Below are positions 46,946-59,593 of a stretch of 64,000 nucleotides of DNA, one piece after another. Both the position numbers and the translations under genes were made by a program. This DNA comes from Hyperoplus lanceolatus. Its lineage: Eukaryota > Chordata > Actinopteri > Uranoscopiformes > Ammodytidae. Where the stretch lies: the NCBI GenBank assembly GCA_026929865.2, contig CM049397.1, positions 30,344,698-30,408,697 of the forward strand, written 5' to 3'. The stretch's first letter is position 1. Each line of letters begins with the position of its first letter. The notes below the pieces were generated by a model, which had not been told where the DNA came from, searched no databases, and saw nothing but the letters and a program-made list of their open reading frames with translations.

Positions 46946-47540
46946 TATAGATTTTCAAGGCTCTATTCACCAGTACTGCTGCAATAATATAACATAGTCC
47001 TACTAATATTATATAATATTATAATAAAAGTTGTATGAAAATAACAACCTGGTTGTCCATTGGAGATCATTTTACAAATGTGCACTGAAACATGCACCCT
47101 TTTCTAAACCCCATTAACCAAAGAAGCATCTTGTAAAGGTGAAAACTGAATGTAGTCTAGGGCAAATAATCCAAATGTCTCTCCAGCCGATAAAAAAAAA
47201 TACTTAGATTTAATTGGATGCTCTAAAACCAAGATGGACGAATTAAATTAGATTGGTTGACACCATTCCCCCTCTCGCTCTGTCTAATTGGGAGCTCTGC
47301 GGTTAACAAGCGGATAAAAACCAGATCAGCAAATCACCAAATGACTTGATATCAGGCCAACGTGAATGACCTGATTACACACACTCATTATGTTAAAAAA
47401 TATATAATAGAAAAAAGAAACTGCTCTTTGTTTCCACTAGAGGGCCAACACGAGTTGAGGATGAGGGTCACAACATGCGTGTGTGTGTGTGTGTGTGTGT
47501 GAGTGTTTGTGAGTGTGTGTGAGTGTTTGTGTGTTTTTTT

Positions 47541-48412
47541 TTCAGCAGTTTATGTGGACCAAACTCTAGATCGTTTTTCATTGCTTGAACACAGTTTTCA
47601 AAACTTTACACACTTATCCCATGGCATTATCACAACCTGCACAACACTGTTGATTTCCAGCACTTTGGTCCAATGCTGAAACACTGCTGTCACCACTGTC
47701 AACCACTCATTCAAAACAGAAAGGCTTCCAGACTGGTGCAATTACCATTTTCGCCAAATGCTTGAAAGCTAAAAGTGATTATATACTATGACCAAAGCAT
47801 CACACAACCTTCAACCTTTGTAACCATGCCCGAGACCAAAGCAACAACACTACAAACACAATTTCGGCTTTGCACTGTGTTTGAAATCCTGCAACACACT
47901 TGATAAACACTCAACACTGATTCTTACATTAGACACATTACCTATAGAGATAATCCAGTCCAACATGAATCACAGAACTGTAACTTCTATAATGTGGACA
48001 GGACATTGCAGTAACACCGACTGTCACTGAAAGAGGTTTGGTCAGTTCATGGTTGGAAGGTGATATCTCCCCTGTTGCCTGGCAAAGGATGAACTGTATG
48101 TGATCAGGATGAGATCATGTGACCAGATTCCAACAGAAGCTGGGATCAACATACCATGTAATTTACCATTGTGCCTTTTATTTTCCTGTAAATTTACTTT
48201 GAAAGAGTAATTTAAAGGTGCATGTGTGTATCATGGTGATGCTAAATACAGTTTTGAAAAGGGCTTGTTTGGTTTTGCTTCAGGAGTTTCATTTTGCCAT
48301 AAAAGTGAGACATTTAAAGTGTTGGGTCTTGTTCGGCCTGTGTGTTAAGTTTTGAGACAGTGAGACAAATTCTGTGTCTAAGCATTCGGTAAAAACTGTA
48401 AAAAACTGCTGA
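47541..48412. mobile_element. candidate DNA element with CAGCAGTTT ends
   Basis: TCAGCAGTTT at the left and AAAACTGCTGA at the right are inverted over ~870 bp of non-coding sequence. The terminal repeats are short, so this is tentative. A GT microsatellite precedes it at 47,480-47,533. Confidence 0.4.
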
Positions 48413-48657
48413 TTACAATTTCAGCTGAAAGCCTAAGAAGGTGTCTTGTTTTAGACTTGTTAGTGAACATACACAGCATAAAGGGAAAGCTGTGAATATA
48501 GTTTATTTGGTAAAATGATCCATTGAAGACAGGTTGTGGGAGGGGAAGAATGGTAGTGCGAGTGTGAGTGTGTGGAGGCAGACCTAGAAGACCTGGAGCT
48601 GTAATATCTGATGAAATACAGTAACGGCAACACTGATAGACGTTGTTGTGAATCATG

Positions 48658-48940
48658 CCCTGCGCTCCAATACCCATACTTCCCTACTATTTAGTATGCC
48701 AGAAAAAGATTTAGGATGTCCCAATAAATGCACGTCAACTTTAGTATGCTGAAAATACATAAAAGCCTCACTAACTCCAATAGCATTTTGGAGTATTCGT
48801 CTTTATCCTTGACATTTCTGGGCATAATGAAGAAAAAAATCCTTATTTGATTTATTTTTCTCTCCTGTGGCCATAAAACTCTTCTGTACTTAAGTATGTA
48901 GTGTATTAAAAAGAAAAAGTATGTGATTTGGAACGCAGGG
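48658..48940 (-). mobile_element. MITE family P, copy 5
   Basis: This is a reverse-oriented copy with CCCTGCGCTCC and GGAACGCAGGG ends. Confidence 0.83.
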
Positions 48941-48999
48941 TGTGTGTCTCATTGAGAGAAACAGGGTGCAGGGAACAACCCAGTCTGCAAATATCTACA

Positions 49000-51567
49000 G
49001 TTGCATCTGTGATGGAAGTTTTCCACAGAACAAACAGGTGAGAGTTGCATCCTTACAGTAAATGATACAGTAACATTCCAGGAATTGAATTATGTATTGC
49101 ATTGATAGAATATCTACACAGATAATTACCAACAGTTTTTACTGAAAAAATATGTTTATGCAAACTGAAAATGTTCATTACTTGTTTACCCAAAACAATG
49201 GTAACCTATGTTGTACTGCAAAATAAAAACAATCATGTGAAAAAATGTCACGGATTTCTTCAAAGTCATAAATATATTCAATATTGGTTTGTGTGAAGTC
49301 CCTCGAATTATTTTAATTAAAGATTAAAAGTTTTTAATTTGTGTATTGGTGTTTGATGCTAGTGTTTCTACTCTGTTTTGAGACGTGTGTGAAGAGTGTG
49401 TTGCTTGGAATGAGTTTTGCAGGTGATGATGGTAACTGTTCAGCTCCGGTGACAAGTTTGGTAAAAAAAATCCTGTGTTTACAGTCACACACACCGTGAG
49501 GCGATCAGCAGCTCGGGCCATCTGTGAAGTGCCCTCCATCAGTCCCGGTCCCACATACGGCATGAGGTTTTTCATAATAGCGGCAGCCTCTTGACATTTC
49601 ACCGACGGCAGCTTGCAGAGATCCCCGGCGGGGCATATCACTCAAACATAGCCTCTTCAGTCAGACAGCCGGTTCTCAATACCCCCTCCCCCCACACACA
49701 CACATCCCCAACCCTTTCACACGTGACGACATGGCATCAACCCCTTTAAGCACAGATCTGTCTGGATATCCTCACACTCGCGCGCTGAGCGGCCGGCTGA
49801 GCGCATCTGTCATCCACATGAGTCGGACTATATACACAAGAGCACGGCGAGGGACACGGAGCTTGACATGATATTTTTTGAATTTTTTTTTTTTCAATAA
49901 TTTTTTTCTGTGTATTTTTTGTGTCTTTTTTGGAGCAACACGCATGTCTCATCCAGAGGAAAGTATAGTGGACCTATTTTACTCTTCTTCTTTTCCTCAG
50001 ATCACACCGCCCCCACTTCGTCAGCTTGACTTGTAATACAACCCCAAAGGTAAGACAATAAGTTTATTAGTCAAGAAAGTAATGTGTATTTCTAAGCGTT
50101 ATTTACTAATCTAAACAGTAGGCTATATGTTTTATGAAACGCCAGGTGACACAAGCGCCATATTTATCTGACATTTAAATAACTGAAAAAAATAACTTTT
50201 CCTCAACACTCCAATTATAGGCTATGCGATGCACCTGTTTGTATGTTGCTGTCAACATTATTGCCTACTCACCACCGCACCTCAAACCCTTTAGAGGCGC
50301 ATTGATTGTCGGTATTTTGGAAGAGGGAGAGAGAAGCCCCTCTGCCAGCAGTGACAGCAACCTTCAGTGCTTAATCATCATCATGCCTCAACTGCACCAA
50401 TGCCAACAAAATGCCCATGCGTGCATATATATTTTTTTGTAAACCAATTTATTTCCCTTATTGTTGAGTTCTTAAAGTTTGGATGGGACTCATTGCCTTC
50501 AAAGCTCATAGGCGTTTGTAACATACGCCAGTAACGCCACTCTGACCCAGGCGAGGCAGCACAACATTCGTGTCAGATGCTCCAGTGCCTCGGTGTCACC
50601 CCTGTCCAAGTCTCCATACGCTTTGATGACCCCAGCGCCATGCACAGACACCTCTTTGTCCAGATGAAGTGGTAAGCCATGCGTTTGCTTTTTTTTTTGC
50701 TTTTTGCGCAGTCAGCTCATCAGGTTTATTTGCTCTAACGAGCAATGTGACGCGTACATTTCCCAGCAGATGAGACCAATTATGAGCCAATTATGAGATA
50801 GTTTAGTTTTTTTGTGAGATGTGCGCAACGACTTTTCCGCGCGCATTGTGTGCACCAAATGATCATCCGTATGTGTTCTCTTTGTCGTCGATTCCCTTAT
50901 ACTCTTCACCTGTGCTGCACGCTCAATTTATGTTGGCACTGTAAAAGTTACAAGCAAGACAGTGTGTGTGTGTGCGCGCGCGCGTGTGAGTGCACGCGTT
51001 CCTTCCGAGTGCTACTAATGAAATCAGGGGTGTAACAGATAGTATAGCCTACATGTTAGTCAGGGGATGTCTATTACCTCTGGGGACATAGCCTATGAAC
51101 AAGTGTAAAGTAAAACACTTTTTTTTTTAATACTCATCTTTTTGTGGCTTTTTGAAAAAAACATGGCAACTCAATGAATGAGGATTTGGCTGTGCATTGT
51201 GCCATTTAAATTAACATCAATTTCTCTTCTGTAATATTTCTATCTCGTGCAATGCATTGCAGGCTGTTGAGCAGCATTGTAGAGAGGCACCTATTTGCAG
51301 ACCCATGGGGAAGCAGAGCTCCACCGGAACACAAAATTTCTTCTTCGTATTGTTTTACTGGCGGCGATCACCCAGCGTTTCTTCTTCTTTTTGTTTTACT
51401 GGCGGCGTTCACCTAGCGGTGAATAATAACAAGACAGTTTCCACCGGTTATGGTGCTAGTAGACAGTAAAATAAGTCAGTTTGTTAAGGGTCCAAAGTGG
51501 CCAGGACGGTGGTACAAAGTAGATGTTTAAGCTTTGTGTACATCTTCCGAAATCCGTCTCTTTAATT
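49000..51567. other. intergenic region with two weak coding-like segments
   Basis: There are no named genes. A GC-richer patch lies at 49,500-49,870. Possible exon-like stretches at 49,496-49,641 (minus) and 50,535-50,671 (plus, followed by GTAAGC) are discussed in the findings. A CGCGCG tract is at about 50,975. Confidence 0.3.
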
Positions 51568-52666
51568 CAGTGCTTCTCAATTATTTTCTGTCATGCCCCC
51601 CCTAGGAGACTGAAATTTTTTCGCGACCCCCCTAAATTGAAATACTATTGAGAACCTGCTAATATTTATTTATTTATCTGTATAAGAGTTATATATGAGT
51701 TTGAGTTGCTAGCACCAGCATTCTGCATACAATCACCTTATTATTAAAATAGATTAATAAAATCTGCAACATCTTAAAACAATTTCCAAGTTTATTAACT
51801 CAATTTGTAACATTTAAACAAGACCGTTCAGTCTGTGTGAATCTCAAAACACAGAAACAAGAGCAAATGTTTCACTGGGGTTTTCATTTAATTAATAACA
51901 TTTTTAAACAGTAAACATTGGTCACTTGTCAGTCAGCTTCATCAGCTTATTCCCTTTCAAAAATATATATGACTTAAAAATAAACATTACTCTTTGTGTG
52001 CAACATTTGCAACAATATTTAATGTACAATTTGCATACTTTCCCTGAACATAACACAAGACATTAAAAAAGCCTTGAACCCTGAACTATTTGAAACTGGC
52101 AGCTACATCAGTTTGAGCTTTTTTAATATAACTAAATTCACCTTCACAATTATTTTGAACTTATTTCCCTATTTGTCTGTTTTATATGAACACATTCTGC
52201 TTATAATACACAAAAATACAATTTGCTCTGTATTCTAGTGGCTGCAGTGAGCCCTCTTTGCAGTGTACATCATTCCAAATCTGGGCTTCAAACTTGATAC
52301 TGCTACTCTTAACTCTTGCTCAATGTTAAGCTGGGACCTGTACTTTGTCTTGAGTGCAGCAACAGTGGAAAAGCCCATCTCACACAGATAGGATGTGGCA
52401 AAGGGTAGTAAGATGTTGACAGCCTTCTGTCCAATGAGTGGATACTCCCTTTCTTTGTAAGATCTAAATTCTGTTACACTTCTGACCCTTGGTATAATGT
52501 TTATTTTATAAAAAAAAAAATATATATATATAAAAAAAAAAAATTAAAAAAAAAAAAAAAAAAAAAAAAACACTAAGTCCCCCCTGCCGCTCGCCCCCCC
52601 CCCCCCCCCCTGAGACCCCCCCGCGACCCCCCCAGGGGGTCGCACCCCACCATTTGAGAAGCACTG
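51568..52666 (-). mobile_element. hAT element with transposase remnant
   Basis: The ends CAGTGCTTCTCAA and complement are flanked by the perfect 8-bp duplication CTTTAATT (51,560-51,567 and 52,667-52,674). Both ends carry C-rich subterminal blocks, and the right side holds poly-A and poly-C runs. The coding remnant is on the minus strand. It is 1,099 bp and internally deleted relative to a full hAT element. Confidence 0.9.
52235..52495 (-). pseudogene. hAT transposase C-terminal (dimerisation) fragment
   Basis: The minus strand reads RSYKEREYPLIGQKAVNILL, then LPFATSYLCEMGFSTVAALK, TKYRSQLNIEQELRVAVSSL and KPRF, ending at a TAG at 52,235. This is the conserved C-terminal segment of hAT transposases of the ZBED5/FAM200 type (C-x-x-GFS followed by KTKYR-L). 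Only the last ~85 residues remain. The upstream part is replaced by low-complexity DNA. It has no start codon, so it is a remnant. Confidence 0.85.
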
Positions 52667-52674
52667 CTTTAATT

Positions 52675-54560
52675 CACAATTATCTGAAGTAGATCAATCA
52701 CATACAAACCTACTCTGAGTTTGTTTTCACTTTACGCTGCAGCTCCAACTGAAGAAAGAGTCACTGTCTGTCACAACGCTTCCAATAATCTCCAAGCACT
52801 CGCGACTTCAAAAAATTATTGCCTTTATTTTTCATCATGACAAACACACACCTGGCCTACCTGGTCGGTGCGGAAAGCCCGCCCACAAAAAAGAAAGCAG
52901 TCTAGGTAAAACATAGATAAAACTTTGCTAATAGGATATTTCAAATCCCTGTGGAGAGTCCGGTCAGAACTCAGGTGGTGGCAATAAAGGGGGTTCCAGA
53001 TGATGGACGGTTTACAGGATTTATTGAAGCAGGTGATGATAAAGTAACACCAGTGAACTTGTGAGGCAATTTGTGGTTTCTGCAACAACAGAACAAATGT
53101 CTAGCATGAGACACTAATATCATACAATCAACTCCAATGTATTCTAAAGTGTATAATAACCTAAACGCAGCTATATTGCCATGTTAACATTAATAACATA
53201 ATGGTCATCTAACACAGTGTAGAAATCTTATGATAAACATACATGCATAATTAACACACCGAACAGCAAAACAAGCTAACATTCTCTTTACCTAATTACA
53301 CTGTCAACACTAAACAAGGGGAATCTACTTACAGTTTCATGCACGCACAAATCCCGCCAGAACTGGTGAATACTAACTGTGCAAACTGGTTAAACTAAGT
53401 AGTTATCCGTAAACTAATGGCTGCCGTGCCGATCGTGCCCCCGTCTGAATCTCCGAGCAGAGTTACGAGGCATGTCCGCGCGCCCTACTGGCCAGTAGTT
53501 TTCCGCTTACTGTCATGGCGTCTTAAAGTGACAGGAGGCCTTTAAAACACTAGGCATAAACAGTACAATATAATATCATTATCATCAATATCATTTCAAT
53601 TCAAATTGTCTATTTTCATAATAAACAATTCAGACATCTTTGTAAACAGAAAATCAATAGCCTCATTTTAAGGGCTGCGACAATCATAGCGTTATACAAC
53701 CAGGTTGCAATCATCCTGGTATACCCCTGTATTGGCTATCGTCACGGACTCCTGTCTCTCAACCAGAAGAGAGGAAAGATTTGTCTTCCTTTCCACGCAC
53801 AAGTCGATCTTGTGGCGGTCCCAGAACGGGATGGTTTGCCTTTAGCATCATGCACGGCGCCAGGATATTTCCAATATGTGGGGGTGCTGCACTATAACGT
53901 ATAGCCAGAAAAGAGATTATGTGTGATTCATTAAAACTCGGTGTGGCACGTTTATTTAGGGTCTGTACAATAACGGGGGTCTGGGGGTCCTCCCCCAGCA
54001 GCCTCAAAGACTTGTTTCTTGCGTTCTGGCGACTTTAAAGCACAAACAAGTTGTTCACATCATCAACTTTTGCCTTTTTTAGTTGTTCCAGAGAATCTGC
54101 CTTATCATCTTGCCATCTACTCTAAATGATATCTGACCATTATGTTTGTTTATCATCTCTCTTGAGTGACATTTTATAATAACAATAGTAGCCTAAACAT
54201 ATATCTCATTTGCTGTGCGCTGGGGAGGAACAGACACGCTGGCAACTTTTCTGGTATCAAATTGGTGATTACGGAATGATTTGGATGCAGCAGCCTATTT
54301 GAATGACATGCTGTCGGGCGGACGGAGCTGCTTGACTCTCGGGTGGGGACATGTCTCCGTATATCCAGGGCTTGGGACATGCAATCGGATCGGCCTGTCA
54401 CCTCTACAACGTTAACGTGCAGGAATCCCCGGTGATCATTTAGTCTAAAATCACATAGTTTTACTGCACGGCAGCTCGCGAGGTCTCACAGTGAACGACA
54501 CCAACACAGCGTTTCACCGGGGTACGCGCTGCTTCGCTCAGACGGGGCTTTGAGAGTAGG
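52675..54560. other. intergenic region, probably repeat-derived
   Basis: It contains a hairpin-like CTGGGGGTCC/GGACCCCCAG area near 53,960-54,000 and CpG-rich patches at 53,400-53,520 and 54,290-54,560. I recognise no protein on either strand. Confidence 0.3.
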
Positions 54561-54578
54561 CTCAGACGCAAAGAGTCT

Positions 54579-54601
54579 CTCTCTCTCTCTCTCTCTCTCT
54601 C
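54579..54601 (+). repeat. (CT)n microsatellite
   Basis: About 11 CT units. Confidence 0.9.
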
Positions 54602-57600
54602 TGCTGCGAGCTGCATTTCTCCATAGCATACACTGACCCACATTATGTGTGTGATTGCGTGTTGGTATGGGTCCATGGCTGGTTTGTGGCCAGGATTAAC
54701 ATGTGTCCATGTTAATCCGTCCTTGCCTGTGCCACGTCGAAAAGGGACAATGACCATGAGGACGAGTTGGGGAGAAATGTCGAGTGGTTGGGAGTGAGAA
54801 CGTGTTCTTACATAAAAAAAAATCTGTGGCCTATTATTTTATTCGAACATGTCGGCTAAACATTTTACAGATTGTGCTCAATAGGGCATAGGCTATGGGT
54901 CAGTGTGCTATGATCCTATCATAAAGGCTACTTTTATGCTGGAAATACAGAAGCAGGAAGCTCTCAGTGGCACAGCCAATGAGGCTCGTTTATTTGTTTT
55001 CATATAATTGGGACTAAGCTCTTAATACAAAGTAACAAAACCCTCCGTTCACTAATTTCCTTGTTCTGTCATATTCGTTTTTCGTTTTGTACCAATAAAC
55101 AAGAAAGGAAAATTCGGATGGAATTTTCCTTTCTGCATTCCAGCTGGAAAACGGTAAAACTAAATTACGAGCGGTATATTCCTTTCTGTCTTTTTGGACT
55201 CAGCCCTTAATACAAAATAACACTTTATACACGGACCGTGTATGCTGCTCAGATTGTTTTTTTTTCAGTTGTACATAGGCCTACAGTCAAGTAAATTTAT
55301 AGTCGAGTTGCTCCTCCCGACTATAAAAGGAAATGCACACTAGAAGGAAACCAGAAAGTGCCTGTGACGGTCACATATGTATTTGATTGTGATAAATGAC
55401 ATAATGTGGAAAAATATGGAACGCAACATACAGCGGTAAAATAAACAAGTTCCAACAAGCACACAGGAGCGTTTAGTGATATTGTAGAGTTTATCTTTTG
55501 ACCTGCTCCCCTTGACTAACAGTGTTTGAGCTAAGCTAACCTGGATGAGCGCCCTTTGCCCATTTTAATTATAAAAAATTCCTGCACAGTTACAGGAACG
55601 GTTTCTGTCGCCTTTTCTCTTAAGCCAGAGAGTGAGGCAAAAAGCTAAAACAAATTCAAATGTTGTACTGTTCTTTAATGCTGGGACTACACTACACGAC
55701 TTTTCACGCGATTTGACAGTCGCAGACAATCTTCCGTCGACTGAAATCACAGAAGTCGTGCTGGAGTTGTGGCGCGCGCACGTAATCTCTGGTGGTCTGG
55801 TGATTTCAGCCAGTCTTCTTCCCGTCTTGTTCCGACATTATCAAACATGTTTGATATTATCGTTAATCTTAAGGGGTTGGCTCAAACGAAATGACGTAAA
55901 CACTGTCACACTGTCGCATGCACCAAGCACGACGCAGGAGGAGCGGCATTAGTCGCGACCTGTGTCCGCCTGTGTAGGCACTTATTTCGGACACTTTTTC
56001 CTTGAAGCCTCGGCGGGAGAACCAGGCTGACAGCCGCGCAACCGTAACACTTTACCGTCAAATACATGGTTACATCAGCACATAAAGATGGTCAAATAAC
56101 TAAAGGAAGTCCCTCGCTCGGAATATTGAATTAACATTTTTTAAATCAAATTATCACTATCGCGTTTGCGGAAATAATATTAATCTCAAAAGGAATCTAG
56201 TTGTAGTCTTTCAATATGAGACCCCCTGTCTTTTCAAAATCTCACTCAGTGACTGACAACTAATGACTAGTTGTCTTCAGGTGTGAGTTGATTGTCTTCA
56301 GATGTAAGAGGGTTTCAGTCTTCAGTCTTTTCAAAGTCCTCTAGTGTAAGCCCAGCATTAAGACACTGAATGCTCTGTACAGTTGAAAAGAACGGAACAG
56401 TCGGGAGATAACTCGTTTGTCTGGTTTTCACCGTGAGCGACCCGCTAATTGACACGTTAACATAAATTATAAAATATTGCAGCCTAGCCAGCGTGTAGCC
56501 TAAGTAATGGATGTCGTTTTTAGTCATGTGAGGTGGAGTGTGAATAATTCAGCATAATCACATTGGTTGAATGAGCTCACCTGTGTGTGCTTATATGAGA
56601 CACAGATAGCAGCTCTTCACGCGTATTTCACTGTAATAAAAAAATTAAAAAGTACGGTAGGCTATGTTCCAGGAACTTTGACAAGTTTAATGGCAAACGT
56701 TCTGTGATTAAGCCATCCGTTAAGATCCCGATAAGATACAATGTGTTATTAATTAATGTGTCGGGGGGAATGAAAGTCATTTAGTCAAGACTAAAGAGGC
56801 GGCCATACGTTAAATGGGGGAAGTTACAGCGAGGAAAATTAATGTTTAAAAAAAAAAATGGTGACATTTCAGTTACACGAATTCAGTAGACAGATACATG
56901 ATAAAGGGTTTTAACCTTTGTCCTATGCTGTAATGACTAAAGTAGGATAAGAACGATGCGATTGGATGTAGCATTGATCTTTCTGCTCTTACATCAGTCT
57001 GTATAATGTTCAGTGAGTGTCATAGGTCACTGTATTTCAAGATGTGAAATTGGTCTGTCTGCTCACCCTCAGTCACCCTCAGCTACTTTAATTTCCCATT
57101 ATGACTTTGAGCGTCCCTAGAGGGAGCTTTACTTGTTTGCTGTGTACTGTATGTGCAGGTTCACAGAGATCAATAGCTGTCTGTGTCTGTGTCTGTGTCT
57201 GTGTCTGTGCTCTTTTTCCTTCTGTTTTTTTATTGATTGTAAAATGGGGAATTTAATTCAGAAGATGTAATGGTTTATTGTCAATACGTGTCCATTGTAA
57301 ATCAAGTAGCCTATTGTTTTGGACTCAGAGTGTAACCTTTTCCTAGTGCTTCCCGCCTCCTTCTGGCCAAATTTTTTTTTTTCAGTATGGTGTAAACCCA
57401 TTTCCCAGTTTTGTGGAGATTTAAGCCGGTTCAACAGGAACGATGTAATGGTTTAGTTAGTCACATACGTGTCCATTGGCTAAATCAGAGTAGCCTGGGC
57501 AACCAATTGTTTTATTTACAGACACCCTCCATGAGTGAGTTTGTCAATAGCCTTCCAGACCTTCTGTACAAATAAATTAAGACATGGTCTGGTACCCTTT

Positions 57601-57623
57601 TCCTTGCTATCTTTAGATATCTA
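54602..57623. other. intergenic region
   Basis: The stretch at 55,660-55,980 looks like a dispersed fish repeat (GGGACTACACTACACGAC start, CpG-rich). The rest has no coding signal that I can support. Confidence 0.3.
55178..55560 (-). mobile_element. repeat family S, copy 1
   Basis: It is the reverse complement of 61,000-61,400. Shared blocks include TATAGTCGAGTTGCTCCTCC, TGCACACTAGAAGGAAACC-like, and GTAGAGTTTATCTTTTGACC. It is non-coding. Confidence 0.7.
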
Positions 57624-57918
57624 TTAAAGCTATAGTGCGTAAATGACATCGCCCCCATGAGGAATTCTGAGGAATAACAAGAACATTGTCGCCGTGAGGT
57701 AAGCCTTCGGTGACCGTGCATGGATTTTATAACCTTCCGCTGTACATCCAGGTTTTTTTCTTAGCAGGAGAATCAACAACTGAAACATTTATTGGTCTCT
57801 TCTTGGGATTTTTCAAAACTCCTGCGCCCTTGTCGGGGGTCGACACAACTTTGTAAACGCTGCCATACTGAGAAATGGAGAAAGAGTTTTGATGATATAT
57901 ATATATATGTTTTGTGTT

Positions 57919-58001
<83 letters not shown>

Positions 58002-58306
58002 TAAAGTTTTTTTTTAAGATTTTTTTTTTTTTTTTTTTTTTGGAAAAGGGGTAGGATTAAATAAGTGTATACTTCTTCCTGCTCCTTTTCAGGCATATCA
58101 CAGCAATACAGTTAATTTGTTTTCTTTTTTTCTTTTTGTGAAGTCATTTAAACATATATTTTGTTCATTGTATTTTTATGCTTTTCATTTTGTTTTGTAT
58201 TGTTTTTGATATGTCTAAAAAAAAATAGCTGTTTTCATTCGTTTGGCGATGGCTTGAATGTCACTTACATTCAGTCTTATGAAAAAGTTACACACTAAAG
58301 CTTTAA
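57624..58306 (-). mobile_element. MITE family T, copy 2, expanded by (TA)n
   Basis: The ends TTAAAGCTATAGTGCGTAA and TTACACACTAAAGCTTTAA are inverted. One half is the reverse complement of copies 1 and 3. The other half holds (TA)n (57,893-57,993), poly-T and a LINE-tail-like GGGGTAGGATTAAATAAGTG stretch. Confidence 0.7.
57893..57993. repeat. (TA)n microsatellite
   Basis: Two AT/TA blocks, the longer about 36 units, lie inside MITE T copy 2. Confidence 0.93.
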
Positions 58307-58810
58307 TTCTGAGTTTTGTTATGTCTATTTTCCTTTTATTTGACAAAACAAACAAACCTTGGGCTCTGGTAAATTTTGGCTGTTTTTCACAAGTTGTTTA
58401 TTGATTCATTCAAATCAAATTGCCCTGGCTGTGTGTATACAAATCAAGCAACACCGCTATCACAGACTCATACTAATAAGAGCGTTAAGTACCCTCCTTG
58501 GTGCAACTACAATTTAAATGGTCAACAACATTAAGTCATACTCCATTGTTTCCTCAGAGTCAAGAGCCAATAAACAGCTGTGACAGAATACACCCGTGAA
58601 ATTGGTGGAGAGGGTATGATTAGTATCAAATAAGCAAAGCAGTTTTGATTATGGACCCTGCTAAGTATGTCTGATTACAACCGCGTGTAATCATGATTGG
58701 ATGTTACTTCTTGTGGAAAATAAACGTATTTACTCTGAGTCACACTGACCTTCTGGGCTTCTCTGATGATTCGCCTCCTCAGAATATTTTGTTCATTAAC
58801 TTTGTTCATA

Positions 58811-59172
58811 AAACTATAGTGCGTAACTTTTCCATACAAATGAATGTCAGTTCCATTCAAGCTACTGTATTGCCAAACGAGTTGATATAAAGTTGATTTA
58901 GCGCCCTATCAGCTCCATACAACTCTCTCTTTGTGTTTCAAAGTGTTTACAAACTAGTGTCGTCGTCCCCTACACTGACACAGGAGCTCAGAAAAAGCGC
59001 CAAAGAAATGTTTCAGTTGTCGATTCTACTGCTAAGAAAAAAACCTGGACGTACAGCAGAAGGTATGAAATCCATGTGCCATCACCGAAGGCGTACCTCA
59101 TAGATGCGCCGACAGTGTTGTTGTAATTACTCAGAATTCCTCATGCGGGCGACAGAAGTTACGCACTATAGC
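58811..59172 (+). mobile_element. MITE family T, copy 3
   Basis: The ends CTATAGTGCGTAACTT and GTTACGCACTATAG are inverted. It is 362 bp and non-coding. Confidence 0.8.
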
Positions 59173-59341
59173 CAAGTATGGGCCATTTCCTCTAAGCACG
59201 TGCCATTTTAAGTTGTCTCCTAACTGTGAAATGCTCACAGTTTGTATAGACACACTTAAGGCACTCTACAGCTTTCTCCATGTAAATATGAAGGGCACTA
59301 GTGGCTGATTGTCAGAACTGGGGATGTGCAGCTTTATTTTT

Positions 59342-59593
59342 AAAGGTGCTACGAGGAACCTTTAAATTAGTCTGAAACAGTCTCATTTTACCTGTGATGA
59401 TCATAAATTACATGTAACATCAACAGAGACCATCAGTGCAAAGAATGCTATTTGTATATCATTTTTCTTAATGCCTTTGTCATGGGTACCCTCACCCAGG
59501 AACAACAGCTGGCGTAGTAAAAACAGCTACAGCATCAGTCCGAAGGGGGTGCAAGAATGAACACAAACTGAATGTTCCTCAGAGCACCTTTAA
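59342..59593 (+). mobile_element. MITE family Q, copy 3
   Basis: The ends AAAGGTGCTACGAGGAAC and GTTCCTCAGAGCACCTTTA are inverted. It matches 43,334-43,590. Confidence 0.83.

Noticed and set aside
53759-54007. 82-codon minus-strand ORF with repetitive flanks
   Set aside because: No recognisable domain. The surrounding sequence looks repeat-derived, and codon usage gives no clear coding signal.
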